Below are positions 58,000 to 64,000 of a stretch of DNA of 64,000 nt, piece after piece. How positions within the stretch are numbered: position 1 is the stretch's first letter; every line of letters begins with the position of its first letter. The DNA lies in assembly GCF_009687865.1 (NCBI RefSeq), contig NZ_BLAE01000022.1, forward strand, positions 62,001 to 126,000, in the 5' to 3' direction. This DNA comes from Acrocarpospora macrocephala. Its GTDB lineage: Bacteria; Actinomycetota; Actinomycetes; Streptosporangiales; Streptosporangiaceae. Below the pieces are notes generated by a model that worked only from the letters and a program-made list of their open reading frames with translations, made no database searches and was not told where the DNA came from. Made by a program: the position numbers and the translations under genes.

Positions 58000-59028
58000 T
58001 CAACGCACCGCCGCCGCCAGCGAACGCGCCCGATCCGAGCGCGTCAGCGCGTCCGTGCTGTCCGCGAACTGATCCACCGTCCCCACCAGCGGCAACTCCC
58101 GCACCCGCGGATCCGACACCGCCCCCATCAGCGCCTCGGCGAACCGCATCCCCCCGATCACCCGGAACGGCCGCGCGAAGAACGGCCGCACCGACCCCTC
58201 CACCGGCTCCGCCAGCCCCAGCCGGTTCTGCACCGACGCCACCCGCCGGTACGCCACGCACAGATGCTCCTCCCGCGCCCGCCAATCCCCCGCCCGCAAC
58301 GCCGCGCTCAGCGCCTCCCCCAGCTCCGCCGACCCGCTCAACCGTTTGAACGCGCTCCCCAGCCACTTCCCGTACGGCGGATACCTGCGCCGCATCAGCA
58401 GCGACAACCGCATCAGATCCCGCACCAGCCGGCCCGCCGCCAGCAACGACCCCAGCTCATCCCCCACCTCGGCCGCCCGCCCCGGGAACGCCTCCTCCTG
58501 CGCGATCCGCACCCACTGACACGCCAGCACATACCGCCACACATCCGGCGGATACCAGCGCAACCCCGCCCGCGCCGCCGCCAGCTCCCCCAGGCCGTCA
58601 TGAAAGACCTCACCCGAGGTCAGCTCCGCCAGGCGCTGCCACGGCGCCGACCGCCAATCCTCCACCGTGATCTCACCCCGCGGGTCGAAGCCCAGCTGGC
58701 AACGCGCCCACGGCCCGAACTCCGCCACCTCCACGCCGGGCCGTACCGGATGGCGATCGGAACCGAACGCCGTCGGATACCCACCGAACTCCGCCGGAAG
58801 CCGGGACCACACCTGCTCCCGCACGCCCTCCACCATCCCCGGCGCCACGAACACCAGCACCCGGGGACCCCAATCATGATCAGCCGACCGGGCCGTGTCG
58901 AAACCCAGCACCTCCGAACCCGGCCCGATCAGCGCCGCCCCATGCGCCACCCCGCCCAGCAGCGGCCCCACGACCTCGCGATAGAACGCCCTCGACAACT
59001 CAAGACCCGGAACGAAACTGGACATCAT
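58000..59028 (-). CDS. DUF4037-domain protein (nucleotidyltransferase-like)
   Basis: 342 residues. EVLGFDTARSADHDWGPRVL near residue 40 is the mark of DUF4037, a nucleotidyltransferase-fold domain (S-x-D-x-D-W metal site). YPPDVWRYVLACQWVRIAQE and RRRYPPYGKWLGSAFKRL follow in family order. These proteins resemble kanamycin-type nucleotidyltransferases, but their substrate is unknown. ATG at 59028; a second ATG follows at once. Stop is close to the GntR operator. Confidence 0.9.
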   Translation of the reverse strand: MMSSFVPGLELSRAFYREVVGPLLGGVAHGAALIGPGSEVLGFDTARSADHDWGPRVLVFVAPGMVEGVREQVWSRLPAEFGGYPTAFGSDRHPVRPGVEVAEFGPWARCQLGFDPRGEITVEDWRSAPWQRLAELTSGEVFHDGLGELAAARAGLRWYPPDVWRYVLACQWVRIAQEEAFPGRAAEVGDELGSLLAAGRLVRDLMRLSLLMRRRYPPYGKWLGSAFKRLSGSAELGEALSAALRAGDWRAREEHLCVAYRRVASVQNRLGLAEPVEGSVRPFFARPFRVIGGMRFAEALMGAVSDPRVRELPLVGTVDQFADSTDALTRSDRARSLAAAVR

Positions 59029-59088
59029 GCACCAACTGTGCCTCGTCCCCTTCGCCCGCTCACCTGGTTTTCCCCGGGCGTGAACCGG

Positions 59089-60510
59089 TCAGAGAATCGC
59101 CGACGGCGTGTAAGCGGCCGCCTCCGGACGCGCCGCGACGACCGCCTCGACCCGGGCCACCACCGCCGCCACCTGCGCCTCGGCCGCACCCGTGAACGAC
59201 AGCCGGTCAGCCAGCAACGCCTCCAGCGCCGCCCGGTCCAGCGGGAACCGCGGATCACCCGCCAGCCGGTCCAGGACGTCGTTGCCCGCACCGTCCACCC
59301 GCATCGCCAGCGCCGCCGCCACCGCGTGCTCCTTGATCAGCTCATGCGCCGACTCCCGGCCCAGACCCGCCCGAACCGCCGCCATCAACATCTTCGTCGT
59401 CGCCAGGAACGGCAGATACCGGTCCAGCTCCGCCTCGATCACCGCCGGGAAAGCCCCGAAATCATCCAAGATCGTCAACATCGTCTCGACCAGGCCGTCG
59501 AACGCGAAGAACGCGTCCGGCAACGCCACCCGGCGCACCACCGAACACGACACATCCCCCTCGTTCCACTGATCCCCCGCCAGCTCCCCGGCCATCGACG
59601 CGTACCCCCGCAAGACCACCATCAGGCCGTTCACCCGCTCGCTGGAGCGCGTGTTCATCTTGTGCGGCATCGCCGACGAACCGACCTGGCCCTCCCGGAA
59701 CCCCTCCGTCACCAGCTCGTGCCCGGCCATCAACCGGATCGTCTTCGCCAGCGACGACGGCGCCGCCGCCAGCTGCACCAGCGCCGTCAGCACCTCATAG
59801 TCCAGCGAACGCGGATACACCTGGCCCACGCTCACGAACCGCTCCGCGAACCCCAGATGCGCCGCCACCCGATCCTCCAGCTCGGCCAGCCGATCCGCGC
59901 CCAGCAGATCCAGCATGTCCTGCGCCGTCCCGACCGGGCCCTTCACCCCGCGCAGCGGATAGCGGGCGATCAGCTCCTCCAGCCGCGCGTACGCCACCAG
60001 CAGCTCGTCGGCCGCCGACGCGAAACGTTTGCCCAGCGTCGTCGCCTGCGCCGCCACATTGTGCGAGCGGCCCGCCATGACCACGCCCGCGTACCCGGCC
60101 GACAGCCGGCCCAGCCGGGCCAGCATCGCCACCATCCGGTCCCGCACCAGCAGCAGGCTGTCGCGGATCTGCAACTGCTCCACGTTCTCGGTCAGATCCC
60201 GCGACGTCATGCCCTTGTGCACCTGCTCGTGCCCCGCCAGCGCGCTGAACTCCTCGATCCGCGCCTTCACATCGTGCAGGGTCACCCGCTCCCGCGCGGC
60301 GATCGACGCCAGATCCACCTGATCGACGACCTTCTCGTACGCGGCGATCGCGTCGGCCGGCACCGCCACCCCGAGATCGGCCTGCGCCTTCAGCACGGCC
60401 ACCCACAGGCGGCGCTCCAGCACCACCTTGTGTTCGGGAGACCACAACCGAGCCAGGTCGGCGGAGGCGTAACGAGCGGCCAGGACATTGGGAATACGCG
60501 GCTTGGTCAC
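59089..60510 (-). CDS. purB: Adenylosuccinate lyase
   Basis: 473 residues. The fumarase/ASL signature is GSSAMPHKMNTRSSE around 275-289; AGRSHNVAAQATTLGKRFAS is the other catalytic histidine region, and TSRDLTENVEQLQIRDSL the substrate helix. It performs two steps in purine synthesis (SAICAR to AICAR and adenylosuccinate to AMP). It is an essential housekeeping gene. GTG at 60510. Its first 20 codons are duplicated at 52384-52444. Confidence 0.95.
   Translation of the reverse strand: MTKPRIPNVLAARYASADLARLWSPEHKVVLERRLWVAVLKAQADLGVAVPADAIAAYEKVVDQVDLASIAARERVTLHDVKARIEEFSALAGHEQVHKGMTSRDLTENVEQLQIRDSLLLVRDRMVAMLARLGRLSAGYAGVVMAGRSHNVAAQATTLGKRFASAADELLVAYARLEELIARYPLRGVKGPVGTAQDMLDLLGADRLAELEDRVAAHLGFAERFVSVGQVYPRSLDYEVLTALVQLAAAPSSLAKTIRLMAGHELVTEGFREGQVGSSAMPHKMNTRSSERVNGLMVVLRGYASMAGELAGDQWNEGDVSCSVVRRVALPDAFFAFDGLVETMLTILDDFGAFPAVIEAELDRYLPFLATTKMLMAAVRAGLGRESAHELIKEHAVAAALAMRVDGAGNDVLDRLAGDPRFPLDRAALEALLADRLSFTGAAEAQVAAVVARVEAVVAARPEAAAYTPSAIL
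60442..60502. repeat. 61-bp direct repeat, copy 2, inside purB
   Basis: The chromosomal counterpart of 52384-52444, covering the beginning of the intact purB gene. One base differs (position 24 of the repeat). Confidence 0.75.
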
Positions 60511-60639
60511 GTTGCCCCAGCCTATCGCCGCTCCCCGCGACCCGCATCGCCGCCTCGTCCTAGCTGAGGGTTTTGCCTGCTGGGCTGCGATTTTTCACCC
60601 AGCCGCCTGCTTTACAAAGTAGATCAATAGAGCAGATCA

Positions 60640-60672
60640 GAAGGCCGCGCGACCATCGGTCGCGCGGCCTTC
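60640..60672 (-). terminator. Terminator of the RND exporter gene
   Basis: A perfect 15-bp stem (GAAGGCCGCGCGACC and complement) with 3-nt loop, 9 bp after the minus-strand stop at 60681. Confidence 0.75.
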
Positions 60673-60680
60673 TTCCAGGG

Positions 60681-63600
60681 TCAGCGGGAGGGGGTGAGCG
60701 CCTCCTCCTCGTACACCTTCACGTCCTCGATCTCATGCTTGCCGCCCGGCTTGCGCCGCAACCGCTCCTTCGTCCGCTCGACCATCGTGTACAGGGTCGG
60801 CACCAGGACCAGCGTCAGCAGCGTCGAGGAGACCAGACCGCCGATCACCACGATCGCCAGCGCCTGCGAGATGAACCCGCCCGAACCGGTCAGACCGATC
60901 GCCATCGGCGTCAGCGCGCCGATGGTCGCCAGCGCGGTCATCAGGATCGGGCGAACCCGGCGGCGGCCGCCCTCCATGACCGCCTCGACCACGCCCAGTC
61001 CCTGCTCGCGGTACTGGTTGATCAGGTCGATCAGGACGATCGCGTTCGTCACCACGATGCCGATCAGCATCAGCATGCCGATCAGCGCCGGCACGCCGAG
61101 CGCGGTGTCGGTGGCCAGCAGCAGCCCGATCGCGCCGGTCGCCGCGAACGGGATCGACACCAGCAGGATCAGCGGCTGCACGAAGCTGCGGAACGTCGCC
61201 ACCATGATCATGAAGACGATGGCGATCGCCAGCACCATGGCCAGCCCGAGGTCGGCGAAGGCCTCCTCCTGGTCGGCGCTCGCCCCGCCGATCTGGTAGC
61301 TCACCCCGGCGGGCAGCTTGACGCCCTTCATCTTCTCCGTGACCGTCGCCGTGATCGCGCCCAGGTCGCTGGCCTCGGCGGTGCCCGAGACGGTCGCGGT
61401 GCGCTCGCCGTCCAGACGGCTGATCTGGGTCGGGCCGCCGGCCTTCTCGACCTCGGCCACCGACGACAGCTTCACCGGCCCGGCCGCGGTGGGCAGCGTG
61501 AGGTCCCGCACCTCGGCCAGCGTCGCCGGAGCGTCACCCGTGCGCAGCACGATGTCGCTGGACCGGCCGTCCACGTCGATCGACCCGACCGGCGCGCCCC
61601 GGAACGCCTGCGCCACCAGCTGGCCGATCCCGGCCTCGGTGAGACCGCGGGACGCGGCCTTCTCCCGGTCCACGTGCACTTCGATCCGCTCGGCGGAATC
61701 CTCCAGGTTGGAGGCGACATCCCGCAGCCCGGGCGTGCCCGCCAGCGCACCGGCCACCGTGGTCGCCGCGGTCTTCAGCTCGGCGTTGTCGGCGCCCTGC
61801 AGGATGACCTGCAGCTGATCGGAGCTGAACCCGCCGCCGCCCCCGCCGATCACGACCTCACCGGCGCCCAGCGCCGACAGCCGCTCCCGCAGCTTCTCCT
61901 CCAGCACCGGGGTGTCGACGTCGTCGGCCAGCGTCACCGAATACGACGCCCGGTCCGCGCTGCCGCCCGCGCCGCCCATGAACTGGCCGCCGCCGCCCAC
62001 GTTCACCTGGTAGGAGGCGATCTCCGGCGTCGCCGCCAGGACGGCCTCCACCTTGGCGGCGGCCGCGTCGGTGGTCTCCAGGTTGGTGCCGACCGGCATG
62101 CGCTGGGTGATCTGGATGGTGTCCTGGCCGGAAGAGTCCAGGAAGTTCGTCCTCAGGTTGGGCGCCAGCGCCATCGTTCCGGCGAACACCGCGAACCCGA
62201 TCAGCAGCGTGATCCACCGCCGCCGGGTCGCGAACCGCAGCACCGGCAGGTACATGCGCTGCAGCGGCGAGCGCAGCTCCTTGCGCTCGGCCTCCTCCCG
62301 CACGGCCTGCGCCTGTTCCGGCGAGATCTTGGGCGCCTTCAGGAACCAGTAGGCCAGCACCGGGATCACCGTCAGCGACACCAGCAGCGAGGCCAGCAGC
62401 GCCACCGTGACCGTGATCGCGAACGGGCTGAACAGCTGCCCGACCATGCCGCCCACGAACGCGATCGGCAGGAACACCGCCACCGTGGTCAGCGTCGAGG
62501 CCGTCACCGCCCCGGCGACCTCGCGCACCGAGGAGAGAATCGCCGACCGCTTCTCCTCGCCGTACCCGAGATGGCGCTTGATGTTCTCCAGGACGACGAT
62601 CGAGTCGTCCACCACCCGGCCGACCGCGATCGTCAGCGCGCCCAGGGTCAGCAGGTTCAGCGAGTAGTCCCCCACCCACAGGGCGATCAGCGCGATCACC
62701 ACCGACAGCGGGATCGACACGGCGGTCACGATCGTCGACCGGATCGACAGCAGGAACACCAGGATGATCAGAACCGCGAACGTCAGGCCCAGCAGGCCCT
62801 CCGTGGTCAGGTCCTCGATCGAGCGCTCCACGTACGGCGCCTGGTCGAACACCACGGTCAGCTCCGCGACGTCACCCAGATCCCTGACCAGCTTCGGCAT
62901 CAGCGCCCGCACGTCATGCGAGATCTGCACCGCGTTGCCGTCCGGCGTCATCGTGATCGACACGCCCAGGCTCGGCTTGCCGTTGGTCCGCGTGAGCGTC
63001 GAGGCGTCCCCGTCCTTGACCTCGATGTCGGCGACCGAGCCCAGCGTGACCGGCTTGGGCGGCTTGGGCACCGCCACCGGCCGTGCCCCGGCCGCACCCG
63101 GCCGCGCCTGCGCCGGCTGCCCGGCAGCCGCCTGGGCCGGTACGGCGGGAGCCAGATACAGCCCCTTCAGATCCGCCACGCCCTCGATCCGGTCCCCGAT
63201 CTGGACGGTGAGGTTCTTGCCCTCCTCGACCAGCGCCCCGGCCGGAATCGCGACACCGTTGGCGCGCAGCAGATCCGGGATCACCGCCGGGGACAGCCCC
63301 AGCTTGGCCAGCTCCTTGCTGTCCGGGGTGATCACGACCTGCTTCTCGCGGGCCCCGGTGACCTCGGCCTCCCGCACCCCCACCACGCCCTGCACGGCCG
63401 GGACCATGATCCGCTCCAGCCGGTCCAGGGTGCCCTGCTGGTCGCCGCCGTCGCTGACCGCGATGACCATGACCGGGATGTCGTCGGTGCTGCCCGCCAG
63501 CACCTGCGGATCCACGTTCGCCGGGAGCTGCGCCTCGATCCGGGAGATCGACTGCTGCATCTTGCCGATGGCCTCGTCGATGTCGGTGCCGTACTCGAAG

Positions 63601-63884
63601 GCGACCTGGATCTGGGCCATGCCCTCCCGGGACGTCGAGGTGATCTCGGTGACGCCCGCGACGCCCTGGAAGCTGTCCTCGACCGGCTTGGTCACCTGCT
63701 CCTCGACGATGTCGGGAGAGGCACCCGGGTAGGCGGCGATGACGAACGCCCCCGGGAACTCCAGGGAGGGGAAAAGCTGTTGTTTCAGCGACGGGATGGC
63801 GAACGCGCCAAAAGCACTCAGCACCACCGCAATCATGATGACGAGACTGCGGTTGGCGAGGCTCAGCCTGGCCAGGGACGTCAT
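60681..63884 (-). CDS. RND-family efflux transporter (AcrB/SwrC-like)
   Basis: 1067 residues with 12 membrane helices in the RND layout. The first helix is LANRSLVIMIAVVLSAFGAF, LFPSLEFPGAFVIAAYPGAS opens the first large external loop, and the proton-relay pair is in VGRVVDDSIVVLENI. The second half repeats the fold (VATFRSFVQPLILLVSIPFA). A glycine-rich patch (VNVGGGGQFMGGAGG) and an alanine/proline insert (AAGQPAQARPGAAGARP) are in the extracellular parts. As in other Gram-positive members no membrane-fusion or outer-membrane partner is encoded. Start ATG 63884 after AGGAG; longer frame rejected. Substrates unknown. Confidence 0.93.
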   Translation of the reverse strand: MTSLARLSLANRSLVIMIAVVLSAFGAFAIPSLKQQLFPSLEFPGAFVIAAYPGASPDIVEEQVTKPVEDSFQGVAGVTEITSTSREGMAQIQVAFEYGTDIDEAIGKMQQSISRIEAQLPANVDPQVLAGSTDDIPVMVIAVSDGGDQQGTLDRLERIMVPAVQGVVGVREAEVTGAREKQVVITPDSKELAKLGLSPAVIPDLLRANGVAIPAGALVEEGKNLTVQIGDRIEGVADLKGLYLAPAVPAQAAAGQPAQARPGAAGARPVAVPKPPKPVTLGSVADIEVKDGDASTLTRTNGKPSLGVSITMTPDGNAVQISHDVRALMPKLVRDLGDVAELTVVFDQAPYVERSIEDLTTEGLLGLTFAVLIILVFLLSIRSTIVTAVSIPLSVVIALIALWVGDYSLNLLTLGALTIAVGRVVDDSIVVLENIKRHLGYGEEKRSAILSSVREVAGAVTASTLTTVAVFLPIAFVGGMVGQLFSPFAITVTVALLASLLVSLTVIPVLAYWFLKAPKISPEQAQAVREEAERKELRSPLQRMYLPVLRFATRRRWITLLIGFAVFAGTMALAPNLRTNFLDSSGQDTIQITQRMPVGTNLETTDAAAAKVEAVLAATPEIASYQVNVGGGGQFMGGAGGSADRASYSVTLADDVDTPVLEEKLRERLSALGAGEVVIGGGGGGFSSDQLQVILQGADNAELKTAATTVAGALAGTPGLRDVASNLEDSAERIEVHVDREKAASRGLTEAGIGQLVAQAFRGAPVGSIDVDGRSSDIVLRTGDAPATLAEVRDLTLPTAAGPVKLSSVAEVEKAGGPTQISRLDGERTATVSGTAEASDLGAITATVTEKMKGVKLPAGVSYQIGGASADQEEAFADLGLAMVLAIAIVFMIMVATFRSFVQPLILLVSIPFAATGAIGLLLATDTALGVPALIGMLMLIGIVVTNAIVLIDLINQYREQGLGVVEAVMEGGRRRVRPILMTALATIGALTPMAIGLTGSGGFISQALAIVVIGGLVSSTLLTLVLVPTLYTMVERTKERLRRKPGGKHEIEDVKVYEEEALTPSR

Positions 63885-64000
63885 GGGGGCGGGACTCCTC
63901 AGGATGACGCGGAAATGTTCGCCCAACCCTAACACTTCGCCTTGCACGAATATTTAACGTCGCCTTGCTTTCCTGATAACCTTCTCAGGTTGCGAGAGGT
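63885..64000. other. Upstream region of the RND gene, cut by the window end
   Basis: Contains the AGGAG ribosome site and a more AT-rich stretch (63930-63985), the likely promoter of the minus-strand exporter gene. No gene visible. Confidence 0.4.

Noticed and set aside
52384-60502. A simple attL/attR-bounded island of 8 kb
   Set aside because: The interval would contain the purB body and leave the integrase just outside, which is the reverse of a normal integrated element. I keep the repeat as an observation but not the island call.
58264-60567. A plus-strand frame of 767 codons opposite the DUF4037 and purB genes
   Set aside because: It crosses two real genes on the other strand and is Arg/Pro/Gln low-complexity; a shadow.
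60573-63932. A plus-strand open frame of more than 1100 codons opposite the RND exporter
   Set aside because: Its product would be almost wholly arginine, histidine, glutamine and aspartate, as expected from antisense of a hydrophobic transporter. No domain, no ribosome site.
1-64000. CRISPR arrays, rRNA and tRNA genes
   Set aside because: No regularly spaced direct repeats, no rRNA-like segments and no cloverleaf with a convincing anticodon arm were seen on reading both strands by eye. A tRNA scan would be decisive.

Overview
The window is about 70% GC, rich in GTG starts and full of stop/start overlaps between genes. Its gene content (Rv2578c-type radical SAM protein, DUF3224, HEAT-repeat MerR, L,D-transpeptidase lipoprotein, CHAP endolysin-like protein, YtrA-type ABC operon, single-gene RND pump) points to a chromosomal segment of a filamentous actinomycete. 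Streptosporangiales is my best guess, but that is inference.

Layout. 1-12.3 kb is mostly core-like: the end of an ABC-2 permease, a SNF2 helicase, an SRPBCC protein, a secreted CHAP protein, a coiled-coil repeat protein, a class-C-type serine hydrolase, a divergent copper-amine-oxidase-like protein, a RecD2 helicase and an L,D-transpeptidase. 12.3-24.2 kb is a coherent peptide-uptake and hydrolysis locus. Seven tightly coupled minus-strand genes encode a solute-binding lipoprotein, two permeases, two ATPases, an amidohydrolase and an S9 peptidase. They diverge from a C45-type (acyltransferase-like) Ntn hydrolase and a MocR-type regulator that lacks the PLP lysine. Repeated CACAA-N8-TTGTG sites sit in the divergent intergenic region.

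24.2-32.3 kb holds small regulator/effector pairs: a monooxygenase with MarR, a HEAT protein with a HEAT-MerR, three SMR exporters with two TetR regulators, and a HTH gene coupled to a Clp-N gene. 32.4-43 kb mixes an ABC exporter, DUF proteins, a kinase-fold phosphotransferase, a 294-bp element with perfect 36-bp inverted repeats, an orphan PIN protein, and a MerR regulator that appears to share its operator with a DUF2268 protease gene. 43-47.7 kb is a secreted sugar dehydrogenase plus Tat-exported sugar isomerase-like operon.

48.3-61 kb is the most plastic part. It has an amidase/TetR pair, a cupin, a complete tyrosine recombinase followed by a 61-bp copy of the purB 5' end, and a 2.44-kb Tn3-family element with 32-bp terminal repeats and a GCATA target duplication that carries an AraC regulator and a DHFR-like gene. 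After these come a HAD hydrolase, a YtrA-type GntR/ABC operon, a DUF4037 protein and purB. The window closes with an RND exporter. At least five small gene fossils (CTP-synthase-like, APH, aldo/keto reductase, thiolase, Tn3 transposase) lie in the gaps.
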